A stretch of 64,000 nt of DNA from Pseudomonas sp. TH43. Its GTDB lineage: Bacteria; Pseudomonadota; Gammaproteobacteria; Pseudomonadales; Pseudomonadaceae. A model generated the notes under the pieces. It searched no databases. It had not been told where the DNA came from and was given only the letters and a program-made list of their open reading frames with translations. Below are positions 17,200 through 26,229 of the stretch, in pieces. Location: NCBI RefSeq assembly GCF_016650635.1, contig NZ_JAEKFI010000004.1, positions 1,436,001 through 1,500,000 on the forward strand, given 5' to 3'. Made by a program: the position numbers and the translations under genes. Position 1 is the stretch's first letter. Each line of letters opens with the position of its first letter.

Positions 17200-19275
17200 A
17201 TGACTGAGCTGTCGCAAGTGTCGGTGACGGCACTCAAGGGTGTCGGTGAAGCCATGGCCGAGAAATTGGCCAAGGTCGGTCTGGAGAACCTCCAGGACGT
17301 GCTGTTTCACCTGCCGCTGCGTTATCAGGATCGCACCCGCGTGGTGCCGATCGGGCATTTGCGACCGGGACAGGATGCCGTGGTCGAAGGCACCGTCAGC
17401 GGCGCCGATGTGGTCATGGGCCGCCGTCGCAGCCTCGTCGTGCGTTTGCAGGACGGCACCGGCGGCCTCAGCCTGCGCTTCTACCATTTCAGCAACGCGC
17501 AAAAAGAAGGCCTCAAGCGCGGCACGCGGATTCGCTGCTACGGCGAAGCGCGGCCCGGCGCGTCAGGACTGGAAATCTACCACCCGGAATATCGCGCCAT
17601 CACCGGCGACGAGCCGCCGCCAGTGGATGAAACCCTGACGCCGGTTTACCCGCTCACCGAAGGCCTGACCCAAGCGCGCCTGCGCCAGTTGTGCATGCAA
17701 ACGCTGACGATGCTCAAGCCCGACACCCTGCCCGACTGGTTGCCGACCGAGCTCGCCCGCGACTATCAACTGGCGCCACTGGCCGATGCAATCCGCTACC
17801 TGCACAACCCGCCCGCCGATGCCGACGTCGATGAACTCGCCCTCGGCCATCACTGGGCGCAACATCGCCTCGCTTTCGAAGAGCTGCTGACCCATCAACT
17901 GTCTCAACAGCGTTTGCGCGAAAGCATGCGTTCGCTGCGCGCGCCAGCGATGCCGAAAGCGAAAAAGCTGCCACCGAAATATCTCGCCAATCTCGGTTTC
18001 AGCCCGACTGGCGCGCAACAGCGCGTCGGCAACGAAATAGCCTACGACCTCAGCCAGCATGAACCCATGCTGCGGCTGATTCAGGGCGACGTGGGCGCCG
18101 GTAAAACCGTGGTCGCCGCCCTCGCCGCGCTGCAAGCGCTGGAGGCTGGCTATCAGGTCGCGCTGATGGCGCCGACCGAGATTCTCGCCGAACAACACTT
18201 CATCACCTTCAAGCGCTGGCTCGAACCGCTGGGCATTGAAGTGGCGTGGCTGGCCGGCAAGCTCAAGGGCAAGAATCGTGTCGCGGCGTTAGAGCAGATC
18301 GCCAGCGGTACGCCGATGGTGGTCGGCACTCACGCGCTGTTTCAGGACGAAGTGCAGTTCAAGAATCTCGCACTGGTGATCATCGACGAACAACACCGTT
18401 TCGGCGTGCAGCAACGTCTCGCGTTGCGGCAGAAAGGTGTTGGCGGGCGCATGTGTCCGCATCAACTGATCATGACCGCCACGCCGATTCCACGCACCCT
18501 GGCGATGAGCGCCTACGCCGACCTCGACACCTCGATCCTCGACGAATTACCGCCCGGTCGAACCCCGGTCAACACCGTGCTGGTCACCGACACCCGCCGC
18601 GTCGAAGTCATCGAGCGGGTACGCGGCGCTTGCGCCGAAGGGCGTCAGGCCTATTGGGTGTGCACGCTGATTGAAGAATCGGAAGAGCTGACTTGCCAGG
18701 CTGCTGAAACCACGTTTGAAGACCTCACCCTCGCCCTCGGCGAGTTGAAAGTCGGGCTGATTCACGGGCGCATGAAACCCGTCGAGAAAGCCGCCGTGAT
18801 GGCCGAGTTCAAGGCCGGCAACCTGCAACTGCTGGTCGCCACCACGGTGATCGAAGTCGGCGTCGACGTGCCCAACGCCAGCCTGATGATCATCGAAAAC
18901 CCCGAGCGCCTCGGCCTCGCACAACTGCACCAGTTGCGTGGCCGCGTCGGTCGAGGCAGCGCCGCCAGCCATTGCGTGCTGCTCTACCATCCGCCGCTGT
19001 CGCAGATCGGTCGTCAGCGTCTGGGCATCATGCGCGAGACCAACGACGGTTTCGTCATTGCCGAAAAAGACCTCGAACTGCGCGGCCCCGGCGAAATGCT
19101 CGGCACCCGCCAGACCGGCCTGCTGCAATTCAAAGTCGCCGACCTGATGCGCGATGCCGACTTGTTGCCCGCCGTACGCGACGCCGCGCAAGCCCTGCTG
19201 GAACGCTGGCCGACCCACGTCAGCCCTTTGCTCGACCGCTGGCTGCGGCACGGGCAGCAATATGGCCAAGTGTGA
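17200..19275 (+). CDS. recG: ATP-dependent DNA helicase RecG
   Basis: RecG remodels stalled replication forks and branch-migrates Holliday junctions. The 691-residue protein has the N-terminal wedge/OB domain (about residues 1-160) and helicase motifs: Walker A GDVGAGKTVVAAL, Walker B-type DEQHRFGVQQR, MTATPIPRTLAM, and late motifs VATTVIEVGVDVPNAS and HQLRGRVGRG. Length is normal for the family. Confidence 0.97.
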   Translation: MTELSQVSVTALKGVGEAMAEKLAKVGLENLQDVLFHLPLRYQDRTRVVPIGHLRPGQDAVVEGTVSGADVVMGRRRSLVVRLQDGTGGLSLRFYHFSNAQKEGLKRGTRIRCYGEARPGASGLEIYHPEYRAITGDEPPPVDETLTPVYPLTEGLTQARLRQLCMQTLTMLKPDTLPDWLPTELARDYQLAPLADAIRYLHNPPADADVDELALGHHWAQHRLAFEELLTHQLSQQRLRESMRSLRAPAMPKAKKLPPKYLANLGFSPTGAQQRVGNEIAYDLSQHEPMLRLIQGDVGAGKTVVAALAALQALEAGYQVALMAPTEILAEQHFITFKRWLEPLGIEVAWLAGKLKGKNRVAALEQIASGTPMVVGTHALFQDEVQFKNLALVIIDEQHRFGVQQRLALRQKGVGGRMCPHQLIMTATPIPRTLAMSAYADLDTSILDELPPGRTPVNTVLVTDTRRVEVIERVRGACAEGRQAYWVCTLIEESEELTCQAAETTFEDLTLALGELKVGLIHGRMKPVEKAAVMAEFKAGNLQLLVATTVIEVGVDVPNASLMIIENPERLGLAQLHQLRGRVGRGSAASHCVLLYHPPLSQIGRQRLGIMRETNDGFVIAEKDLELRGPGEMLGTRQTGLLQFKVADLMRDADLLPAVRDAAQALLERWPTHVSPLLDRWLRHGQQYGQV

Positions 19276-19354
19276 GCACCGTCGCAGTTTCTGACAGCTC
19301 GTTCCGACAGAGCTGGTTATACTCCTGCCATTGTTTCAAAAACGGATACACACC

Positions 19355-20755
19355 ATGACTGACGCAGCTCTCGCCCCCGAATCCTTGCACGCGCCGTCGG
19401 TAATTCGGCTGTTGCTCGGCAAGCTGGGTATCGCCTACGAAGAAGTGCTCGACCATCACGGCCTCAATGCCTCGCGCAAGGTACAAGCCGTATTGCTCGA
19501 CGACGCCGTGGGCGCGCTGATGGTGCTGTTTCCACAGAGCCAATTGCTCGACCTCAATCGCCTCGCCGAATTGACTGGCCGGCGTTTGACTGCGGTGTCC
19601 ACCGAGCGTCTGGAAAAGATGCTCGGCAAACACAGCCTGAGCCTGTTGCCGGGCCTGCCGGCGCTGACCAGTTCGCCGTGCCTGTACGAAGAAAGCCTGC
19701 TGCGCGAACCGAAGCTGCTGATCAACTCCGGCGAGCCGGGCCTGCTGCTGGAAATCGCCAGCGAAGACTTCAAGACCATGCTGACCAAGGCCAGCGCCGC
19801 CAACTTCGGCGAAGCCCTGAGCAGCATTCGCCCCAACCTCGACCGCCCGGACGATGACCGCGAGGAAATCACCCAGGCCGTGCAAGCGTTCACCGCGCGA
19901 CGCATCCAGCAGCGCCTGGAAGCGACCATCGAGATTCCGCCGCTGGCCGAAACCGCGCAAAAAATCATCAAGCTGCGCGTTGACCCTAATGCCACCATCG
20001 ACGACATCACCGGCGTGGTCGAAACCGACCCGGCGCTGGCCGCACAAGTGGTGAGCTGGGCGGCGTCGCCGTACTACGCCTCGCCGGGCAAGATTCGATC
20101 GGTGGAAGACGCCATCGTCCGCGTGCTCGGCTTCGATCTGGTGATCAACCTGGCGCTGGGCCTGGCCCTCGGCAAGACGCTGAGCCTGCCCAAAGATCAC
20201 CCGCAACACACCACGCCCTACTGGCAGCAGTCGATCTACACCGCCGCTGTCATCGAGGGCCTGACCCGCGCCATGCCGCGCGCCCAGCGCCCGGAAGCCG
20301 GCCTGACCTACCTCGCCGGTCTGCTGCACAACTTCGGTTATCTGCTGCTGGCCCACGTCTTTCCGCCGCACTTCTCGCTGATCTGCCGCCACCTGGAGGT
20401 CAACCCGCACCTGTGCCACAGCTACATCGAGCAACACCTGCTCGGTATCAGCCGTGAACAGATCGGCTCGTGGCTGATGCGCTACTGGGACATGCCGGAC
20501 GAGCTGGCCACCGCCCTGCGCTTCCAGCACGACCCAAGCTACGACGGCGCCTACGCCGAATACCCGAATCTCGTCTGCCTGGCCGTGCGCCTGCTGCGCG
20601 GTCGCGGGATTGGCTCGGGGCCGGATGAAGACATCCCCGACGCCCTGCTCGAACGCGTCGGCCTGAGCCGCGAAAAAGCCAACGACGTCGTCAGCAAAGT
20701 CCTCGAAGCCGAAGTCCTGCTGCGTGAGCTGGCCTCACAGTTCAGCCAGGCCTGA
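19355..20755 (+). CDS. YbaK-like plus HDOD domain protein
   Basis: The 466-residue protein has two parts. Residues about 10-150 resemble the YbaK/aminoacyl-tRNA deacylase fold (VIRLLLGKLGIAYEEVLDHH, then FPQSQLLDLNRLAELTGRRL). Residues about 190-400 are an HDOD domain (IEIPPLAETAQKIIKLRVDPNA, VSWAASPYY, TYLAGLLHNFGYLLLAH). HDOD proteins are signalling components without known catalysis. This combination is common in Pseudomonas. Start is at ATG 19355; a TATACT hexamer at 19317-19322 could be its -10. Confidence 0.87.
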   Translation: MTDAALAPESLHAPSVIRLLLGKLGIAYEEVLDHHGLNASRKVQAVLLDDAVGALMVLFPQSQLLDLNRLAELTGRRLTAVSTERLEKMLGKHSLSLLPGLPALTSSPCLYEESLLREPKLLINSGEPGLLLEIASEDFKTMLTKASAANFGEALSSIRPNLDRPDDDREEITQAVQAFTARRIQQRLEATIEIPPLAETAQKIIKLRVDPNATIDDITGVVETDPALAAQVVSWAASPYYASPGKIRSVEDAIVRVLGFDLVINLALGLALGKTLSLPKDHPQHTTPYWQQSIYTAAVIEGLTRAMPRAQRPEAGLTYLAGLLHNFGYLLLAHVFPPHFSLICRHLEVNPHLCHSYIEQHLLGISREQIGSWLMRYWDMPDELATALRFQHDPSYDGAYAEYPNLVCLAVRLLRGRGIGSGPDEDIPDALLERVGLSREKANDVVSKVLEAEVLLRELASQFSQA

Positions 20756-20759
20756 ATGC

Positions 20760-20805
20760 ATCGCGGGCAAGCCACACTCCTGTAGGAGCAAGGCTTGCCC
20801 GCGAT
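20760..20805. repeat. Short palindromic repeat downstream of the HDOD gene
   Basis: ATCGCGGGCAAGCC and GGCTTGCCCGCGAT are inverted around a 17-base centre that contains CTCCTGTAGGAG. It belongs to the same broad repeat class as the other extragenic palindromes in the window and may act as terminator. Confidence 0.85.
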
Positions 20806-20840
20806 GAATTCCCCCCGATTTACCTGACTCACAAAAAAAC

Positions 20841-21008
20841 CTGTTGTGAAGGGATTTAGCGAGACGTCGCACCGCCCCGTTCGGCTGCGTAGCAGTCGCA
20901 AACCCAGCCAACAATGTGTTTCAGAAAAACCGAGGTCTCAGGTTTTGGGGCCGCTTCGCAGCCCAGCGGGGCGGTGCGACGTTTCGCTAAATCCCCTCGC
21001 CACAACAG
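20841..21008. repeat. 168-base inverted-repeat element, copy 1
   Basis: The outer ends are CTGTTGTGAAGGGATTTAGC and GCTAAATCCCC...CAACAG. Next inward, GTCGCACCGCCCCG pairs with CGGGGCGGTGCGAC. The centre (about 85 bases) carries GGTCTCAGGTTTTGGGG and unpaired sequence. A second copy lies at 55027-55175. Both look like a larger miniature element of unknown type. Confidence 0.75.
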
Positions 21009-21034
21009 TTCTTCTACTCAGGCCCTTCTACTTC

Positions 21035-21418
21035 TCAAGCCTTCGGCTTGGCCTTGCGCGGTTTCAGATACTTGGTCAGCCCTTGAAACCAGATCACCAG
21101 CGCCGGGTTGCCCTTGATCTGGATCGACTTGTCCTGAATCCCCTGCATGAACGCCAATTGCTTGTTCTTCGCCTGCATCGTGGCAAACCCATACGCCGCA
21201 TCTTTGAAGGCAATCGCAAACGCCGGCTCCGCGACCACGCCGGTCTTGCTGGTGATGCGCTGGTTCTTCACCACGAAATGCCGCGCCACTTTGCCGTCCA
21301 GGGTCTGTAGCTGAAACACCAGATCCTTGTCGCCCAACTGCTGCTGGAACGCAGGATTTTTCCGACTGGCCTTACCCATCAACAGACCCAGCATCCACAG
21401 GAGAAAACGAAATTTCAT
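21035..21418 (-). CDS. Small SCP2-like protein, unknown function
   Basis: The 127-residue protein starts MKFRFLLWMLGLLMGKAS, a hydrophobic N-terminus that may be a membrane anchor. GAGG precedes this ATG; the longer frame is unlikely. The body (FQLQTLDGKVARHFVVKNQRI, FAIAFKDAAYGFATM, IQIKGNPALVIWFQGLTKYL) has the strand pattern of sterol-carrier-protein-2-like domains, and the tail is very basic. Some related database entries are labelled helicase, which nothing in the sequence supports. It may bind a lipid; this is inference. Confidence 0.65.
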   Translation of the reverse strand: MKFRFLLWMLGLLMGKASRKNPAFQQQLGDKDLVFQLQTLDGKVARHFVVKNQRITSKTGVVAEPAFAIAFKDAAYGFATMQAKNKQLAFMQGIQDKSIQIKGNPALVIWFQGLTKYLKPRKAKPKA

Positions 21419-21592
21419 GCGCACAGCCTCAAAAGGAAAATGAACGGCGGGGGCAGTGTAAGGGATTCGGACAATAACGCCACTATCCGCCACTGTTGGA
21501 AGAGGATGCAGACCATTTCCCGCACGATGACCACCAAGTCACGATACAAAGTCCAGCCACCGACCATTCCTACACCTTAAGAATCACATTCA
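21419..21592. other. Intergenic stretch with no feature seen
   Basis: No open frame with a ribosome site, hairpin or repeat was found here. It presumably contains the promoter of the minus-strand gene. Confidence 0.5.
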
Positions 21593-21628
21593 TGTAGGAG
21601 CTGCCGAAGGCTGCGATCTTTTGATCTT
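21593..21628. repeat. Single REP element
   Basis: One unpaired copy of the element found as inverted pairs at 752-835 and 2121-2208 (TGTAGGAGCTGCCGAAGG, then CTGCGATCTTTTGATC). Confidence 0.8.
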
Positions 21629-21660
21629 CCGCCCCGCACATCTATGGGAAATTTCCTGCA

Positions 21661-21949
21661 AACCGCGGGGCTGTCCATGAACTAGGCGAGCAGGTGCGAT
21701 GTGGATAGGCTTTGTGTGTCACCGCAAAATCGGTGACTCGGACGTGCAAGTCCGGTTCAGGTGCACAATCACTGATGGCATTCCGCTGAGCGTTTTCCTA
21801 TGCTCGCGGATCGTTATGGCGGCTGTGCGTCGGAGACCTTAGGGTCTGCCGGGTACCTGGACCGGTCTTGCACACCAACGCACAGCTGCCACCTCTTTCG
21901 AAGTGCAAAGCGAAACGATGGCAGTCTCTTAACTCCAGGAAACTGCGCC
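21661..21949 (+). ncRNA. Structured leader upstream of the DUF6124-type gene (candidate RNA)
   Basis: The 290 bases before the next gene are rich in small hairpins. GTCACCG-CAAAAT-CGGTGAC (21718-21737) and CGGAC-GTGCAA-GTCCG (21739-21754) sit back to back, and further on AGACC-TTAG-GGTCT and CTGCCA/TGGCAG pair near the start codon. A continuous open frame through it (ATG 21800) is probably fortuitous. The function could be a cis-regulatory leader or a separate small RNA; no known riboswitch class is recognised. Confidence 0.4.
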
Positions 21950-22321
21950 ATGATCAAACCAACACCCAATCCCCCCGAAACCCCGGATATCTCGCCCTAC
22001 GAATCGCTGGAATCAAAGAAATTCCACGAAGCCGCCGAGCGCGCCCTCGACCACCATTTCAAACCGCCCCTCGAACCGCAACCCAAACGCGAAACCGGCC
22101 TCTTCAGCCTCTCCCCCGGCACCGACGCAGAAGCCCTCATGGCCAACGCCTCCGAAGACCTCCTGTCCATCAGCGTCATCGCCTCCGACCTCGCCGACGA
22201 CCTCCACGGCTCACGCCGCTCGGTAGCGCTGGCCCTGAGCAGAATGGCGGACGGAGTGAGACTGATGGTGGAAGGCACGCTCGACCACATCGAAATACGG
22301 CGCGCGGCGATCAAGCCGTAG
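21950..22321 (+). CDS. DUF6124/DUF3077-type small protein
   Basis: The 123-residue protein begins MIKPTPNPPETPDISPYESL and contains KFHEAAERALDHHF and EALMANASEDLLSISVIASDLADDL. This is a Pseudomonas-specific family that often occurs in several copies per genome and whose function is unknown. Residues 1-65 are proline-rich and probably disordered; residues 65-120 are helical. AGGAA precedes the ATG by about 9 bases. It ends at a terminator shared with the converging secreted-protein array. Confidence 0.8.
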   Translation: MIKPTPNPPETPDISPYESLESKKFHEAAERALDHHFKPPLEPQPKRETGLFSLSPGTDAEALMANASEDLLSISVIASDLADDLHGSRRSVALALSRMADGVRLMVEGTLDHIEIRRAAIKP

Positions 22322-22336
22322 CGAGAGGTTTGGATG

Positions 22337-22363
22337 AAAAAAGGGGACGGTAAGTCCCCTTTT
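22337..22363. terminator. Bidirectional terminator at the end of the secreted-protein array
   Basis: AAAAGGGGAC-GGTAA-GTCCCCTTTT has flanking A and T runs. It can end both the DUF6124-type transcript and the long minus-strand array. Confidence 0.92.
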
Positions 22364-22383
22364 CTGATCCTAAGCCAAAGCGA

Positions 22384-23487
22384 CTAGCGAAAGTCCTCTG
22401 CGCTTTTTGCGCGTGCTTCCAACCCGAAGTCCGCCAATCGGTGGACGTAAGCGTTGCCACCGGCATTGCAAGACTGGCGGAACACAACTTTGTCCTCTTT
22501 GAGCACCTTCAGATAACTCACGAATGCCTGACTAACGAAGTAGGTATAGGCACCGCTTTTGAACTTGATGATGTTCAGGTTCACGCTGCCTTCCGACGCA
22601 TCAACAACGAAGAATTTGCCCTTGGGCGGCAAAGCCGTCTTCGGATAGACCATCTCTATTTTTCCCGGAATACCATATCGGTACTGAACAGAACCGGCCG
22701 TGGGTTTGCTGTTTCCGCGCGCACAAATGGAAACCGTCTTGCCACCCTGTAACGGGCAACTGAAATAAATGTCTTCGTCGTCCGAACACAACGTTCCATC
22801 CTGCCCGCCCTTCAATAGCGCTGTTTCTTGCGAAACGCGTTCTGGTGTTTGAGCGACATCGGCACAATTGGACAAACACACCAACTTGGAAAGATCCGGA
22901 ACATCGCTTTCAGTAAACAGGTACGTCGCTGAGCCCTCACGATTGCGGGCGTGGTAAACGGGAACACTGACGGCCAGCCCCTTGGCAGACACCGGCACTT
23001 CGGCATCCCGGCCCGAGACGACCCAGCCTTCGGCCTCCCCGCACAACTCCTCCAAAGCGACTTCATTGAACGGATCTTTCGTGGGCACGGCGAACGGCTT
23101 GGCAGCACCTCGGCAGTCGTAGCCATGCCAATAGGGCCCGGTGTTCATATCAATGTCGATCGAGAAAACATAAGCGCCGTCGAGCACCACTTTGCCGCTG
23201 TCGTAGGTGAATACCAGCCAGCGACGCGACTTCGCCTGTGAGGAGTTTTCCTCCTCCAGGATGTAGCGCTCGCCATCTCGATACAGCCAGAAAACACTCA
23301 TTGCTCCCGCCGATACCGGCCTTTCAGAGAGACGTTGCCCGGACTTGGCGTCCACCAAGAAATCGTCTTTCAGCGCCAGCGCACAGTCGCTGTCGGCATC
23401 CATGCACGACTTGAGCGACGGAAACATCGGCCCCGCTGCCACAGAGAAAGAACACAGTAACAACGCGACCAAGCCTAATCTTTTCAA
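22384..23487 (-). CDS. Secreted protein, immunity-like, last gene of the array
   Basis: The 367-residue protein starts at TTG 23487, preceded by AGGAAGG. Residues 1-18 are a Sec signal peptide (LGLVALLLCSFSVAAG). The mature protein has about ten cysteines, mostly as near pairs, which suits a disulfide-rich periplasmic fold. Its last 150 residues (DIYFSCPLQGGKTVSICARG, then YRYGIPGKIEMVYP) look like a beta-sandwich seen in many small secreted proteins near T6SS loci. It is the distal gene of the minus-strand array. Function unknown; T6SS immunity is inferred from context only. Confidence 0.6.
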   Translation of the reverse strand: MKRLGLVALLLCSFSVAAGPMFPSLKSCMDADSDCALALKDDFLVDAKSGQRLSERPVSAGAMSVFWLYRDGERYILEEENSSQAKSRRWLVFTYDSGKVVLDGAYVFSIDIDMNTGPYWHGYDCRGAAKPFAVPTKDPFNEVALEELCGEAEGWVVSGRDAEVPVSAKGLAVSVPVYHARNREGSATYLFTESDVPDLSKLVCLSNCADVAQTPERVSQETALLKGGQDGTLCSDDEDIYFSCPLQGGKTVSICARGNSKPTAGSVQYRYGIPGKIEMVYPKTALPPKGKFFVVDASEGSVNLNIIKFKSGAYTYFVSQAFVSYLKVLKEDKVVFRQSCNAGGNAYVHRLADFGLEARAKSAEDFR

Positions 23488-23562
23488 CTTGCCTTCCTGC
23501 TCATGATTTACGGGTCTGATTGAACAGAAGGCATTTCGCCTTTGAACCCTGTGCCCTGCGTT

Positions 23563-24561
23563 TTAAAGTGAGTAATCCATCACTTCTTTCAACTGCCAAC
23601 ACTGCCCACGCTCAAACCGATACTCGAAGACATAGTCGGTATCCGGCTTCTGCAGGATTGCCGTGGCTTGGTTGCCCTGCTCTTCCTTGACGGTCAACGT
23701 CAGGCCCTGGGCCTCTCGCTTTGCCAGATCCGGAATGATTGGAAACTTGAGTTCGTCACCGCTGAGGCTGCGTTTTTGCATCTCAGGCTCAGGATCGCCC
23801 GCCACGGTAGTGACCATTTGCAGCGGTTGCAGGACGAAAGCCTTTTGCACGTCAGCGCGCTCGGAAAACGCAGCGAGGAACACTGAAAACTCGGGTGAAG
23901 GACAAGCTACTCGGAGCACGCCGCCGGTGGTTTCGGGCGACTTCTGGCGCAGGTCCTGTTGAAGCTTTGAATCAGCAATGATCTTTGCATCGAGGTCTGC
24001 CAAGCGCTTTTTGATACTCGCCGCATCCTTGTAGGCACACACAACATCGACGCCGTTTTCAAGGTCTCGGCCGTCGCGACAGTCCTGCAACTCGGGGTCT
24101 GGTGGATCACCGCGAAAAAACCGCAGAGACAACTGCTCGCCCTGCTTGATGAGTGGCAATTCCAGCGTCCAATAGGTGTAGCCTTCGAAACCAGCGTTTG
24201 ACTCTTTTCGCCTCATGAGCACGTACAGGGACTTCCCCGCTCGCTCAGGGAATTTGCGTTCGAAAAAAAACACCGATGTGACTTCTTCACCCACGAGCGG
24301 CGCCACAAACGAGAGTTCTGGCCTCGTGGCACTCATTGTCGTGTAGAAAACCTCCCCACCGGGAACGTAGGCACCTGTCGTCTGACCTTTGAGCGTGTTC
24401 TTCAAGAACAGCACGGTGATCTTCTGCTCGCCCACCGATGCCACCACCGGCGGATGCATTTGCTTGATGGTTTGCAAGTCATCCGCAGTTGCCGGTTCCG
24501 CGTTAAGACCGATGATCGATGCGAGCAAGCACACACAACTTGAAAACCTGTTCACTTCCAT
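23563..24561 (-). CDS. Secreted protein with C-terminal CPSxxF module
   Basis: The 332-residue protein starts at ATG 24561 behind AAGGAAG. A signal peptide ends near residue 26 (NAEPATADD). Residues 30-205 are unrecognised. Residues 215-332 (CPSPEFSVFLAAFSERADVQKAF ... CWQLKEVMDYSL) match a module also in the genes at 32413-33789 and 42433-43452. The shared features are CPSxxF, AFS, a QK or QR step, about 80 residues of beta pattern, and a CW...DxS end. Presumably periplasmic; proposed as a T6SS immunity-like protein. Confidence 0.65.
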   Translation of the reverse strand: MEVNRFSSCVCLLASIIGLNAEPATADDLQTIKQMHPPVVASVGEQKITVLFLKNTLKGQTTGAYVPGGEVFYTTMSATRPELSFVAPLVGEEVTSVFFFERKFPERAGKSLYVLMRRKESNAGFEGYTYWTLELPLIKQGEQLSLRFFRGDPPDPELQDCRDGRDLENGVDVVCAYKDAASIKKRLADLDAKIIADSKLQQDLRQKSPETTGGVLRVACPSPEFSVFLAAFSERADVQKAFVLQPLQMVTTVAGDPEPEMQKRSLSGDELKFPIIPDLAKREAQGLTLTVKEEQGNQATAILQKPDTDYVFEYRFERGQCWQLKEVMDYSL

Positions 24562-24616
24562 TACTTCCTTGTTGATCGACGAATTGATCAGTCTTCAATA
24601 ACTAGCGCGAGGGGCA

Positions 24617-25378
24617 TCACGATGATTCAGGTGCGCCACATTTCAGCTCTTTGATTTGCTCGTTCTGAATCGGAATCACACAGGCCAGCCGCTTCTCCCC
24701 GGGCGCACTGCGCTCGGTCAGGCGGAGCGTTACGTGTAACCCATCCTCGGCAAACGCATGATCCTTGAAACCCGCGTCGGCATAGTCGCTCCAGAACGTC
24801 TTGCCATCGAAACTGCAAAACTGCCTGGACGACAGCACTCTCCAGTTGCCGTCGGGCGCGAGGATCTGAACAGTCAGGCAAGGATTGCTGAAGGTACTGA
24901 CGTAGCGAGCCACGACATCGCCGTAGCGTTGAGAGGAAGATTGCGACACTAGACTGATATTGGTCACATCACTCGGTCGATCAGAGGCGATAGCGTCCAG
25001 ATAACCAGCGCGCTCAAGACTTATCCGTTCCACACACAAGCTGACCATCAAGGACTGTGCCTGGGAGCCGGGTTGGACTTCTGTGGCTTCCAGCAGGCAC
25101 GTTGTGTCGCGCAACTTGAGCCAGGCACGTTGTGAATCTTTGGCTATCGCCATGAAAGCCTCAGCTTCTGCTGGGTCTTCTGCTCGCTCTGACGCGAAGC
25201 GCGCCATCAGCTTTTTGTAACTGGCATTCAGTTTCGCGTCGGCCGCCTTACCTTCGGCTTCAATGCATTCAAGGTATTGCCAGCTCACGGTAATGACTTT
25301 GCAATTATTCTCAGCGAACGCGGTTGAAGCGAACAGCAGTCCAAAGGACAACGCGATAAAGCGCACCAACCTGTTCAA
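24617..25378 (-). CDS. LprI-type lysozyme-inhibitor-like secreted protein
   Basis: The 253-residue protein starts at TTG 25378, overlapping the preceding gene's stop (TTGA). Residues 1-22 are a signal peptide ending in TAFAEN. Residues 25-125 match the LprI/DUF1311 domain (PF07007): paired cysteines, AADAKLNASYKKLMARF, DSQRAWLKLRDTTC and ERISLERAGYLD. LprI of Mycobacterium tuberculosis is reported to inhibit lysozyme. The C-terminal 120 residues are a separate beta-rich domain with CVIPIQNEQIKELKC. A periplasmic defence role against peptidoglycan hydrolases is inferred. Confidence 0.75.
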   Translation of the reverse strand: MNRLVRFIALSFGLLFASTAFAENNCKVITVSWQYLECIEAEGKAADAKLNASYKKLMARFASERAEDPAEAEAFMAIAKDSQRAWLKLRDTTCLLEATEVQPGSQAQSLMVSLCVERISLERAGYLDAIASDRPSDVTNISLVSQSSSQRYGDVVARYVSTFSNPCLTVQILAPDGNWRVLSSRQFCSFDGKTFWSDYADAGFKDHAFAEDGLHVTLRLTERSAPGEKRLACVIPIQNEQIKELKCGAPESS

Positions 25379-26229
25379 TTTTTCATTCCCTGATGTGCAG
25401 TTCGCTCAGCGACGCGTTGCGGAATTTTCTGTGCCTTACCAGCGGCAGCCATTGCTTCGCCGTACTCGCGGTAATAACGCTGTGCTTCGCCTTTTCTGTT
25501 CAGTCGCCACAGCGAATCCGCCATGTTCAGCATCAACACTGTGCGCTTGCCGACCGCCTCAACACCGCGATAGAACTTCAGTGCCAGTTCATCTTTGCCG
25601 CCCTCGGCGAGGTAAAAACCCAGGTCGTTGTAGACTTGAATGTTTTGCGCTGGGGGATGGCACGCCATATAGGATTCGGCACTTAAAAAACTCATGCTCC
25701 ATTCGAGGGACTCGGCGCGGGACTGCGCCGGCTCGGTAGTCGTGACGTTTTTCAGCAGGTCCTTTGGCGTCCTCGTCTCAAGGATGGGCTCCAACACTTC
25801 GCCCTCTTCTGAAATCCAGCTATTGCCTGCCCACTTACCGACACAAAAGCGAGCAGAACGCTCAGCCAGCACGCAACCAGTCTCCATGGAGATCACATCA
25901 CAATGCTGCTGCGACACCAGTTTTTCTTCTTGATTCTCATCCGACAACATGCCGAAGATCACTGGGTCGAGCAACAAGGTTCTCTTGTCAGGACTGAGCA
26001 TATAAGTGTGTCCATCAGCGCCAATGTCAGCGCCGAAGAGCGGAAAGGTTTTGCCGTTTGCGGTGAACCATGCAGTCGCCGACTCAACGCCGGGCATCGT
26101 CCACTTTGTCGCTCGAAACGTAACCGTGTGCCCGCCGATACCAACAATTGGCGGATCTTCGTCTTCGGCAAAAGCGCAGGCGGCGGTTGCAAACAGACTG
26201 CCGATCAACACCCACTTAAGGCTTGCCAT
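25375..26229 (-). CDS. Secreted protein with TPR-like C-terminus
   Basis: The 284-residue protein starts MASLKWVLIGSLFATAACAFAED; AAGG lies 7 bases upstream and the longer frame has none. The signal peptide is followed by a beta-rich domain with several cysteines. Its last 80 residues (YNDLGFYLAEGGKDELALKF ... LNMADSLWRL ... KIPQRVAER) are a TPR-like tail that recurs in the genes at 35244-36125 and 38199-39287. It overlaps the next gene by 4 bases and the previous by 14. Periplasmic; function unknown. Confidence 0.65.
   Translation of the reverse strand: MASLKWVLIGSLFATAACAFAEDEDPPIVGIGGHTVTFRATKWTMPGVESATAWFTANGKTFPLFGADIGADGHTYMLSPDKRTLLLDPVIFGMLSDENQEEKLVSQQHCDVISMETGCVLAERSARFCVGKWAGNSWISEEGEVLEPILETRTPKDLLKNVTTTEPAQSRAESLEWSMSFLSAESYMACHPPAQNIQVYNDLGFYLAEGGKDELALKFYRGVEAVGKRTVLMLNMADSLWRLNRKGEAQRYYREYGEAMAAAGKAQKIPQRVAERTAHQGMKN

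Noticed and set aside
21661-21800. Group II intron-like 3' part (GTGCAAGTCCGGTTC)
   Set aside because: Looks superficially like intron domain V, but no reverse transcriptase, no GUGYG-type 5' end and no catalytic triad are present.
21800-21949. N-terminal 50-residue extension of the DUF6124-type protein
   Set aside because: ATG 21950 has a good ribosome site and the family starts there; the extension runs through the structured leader.
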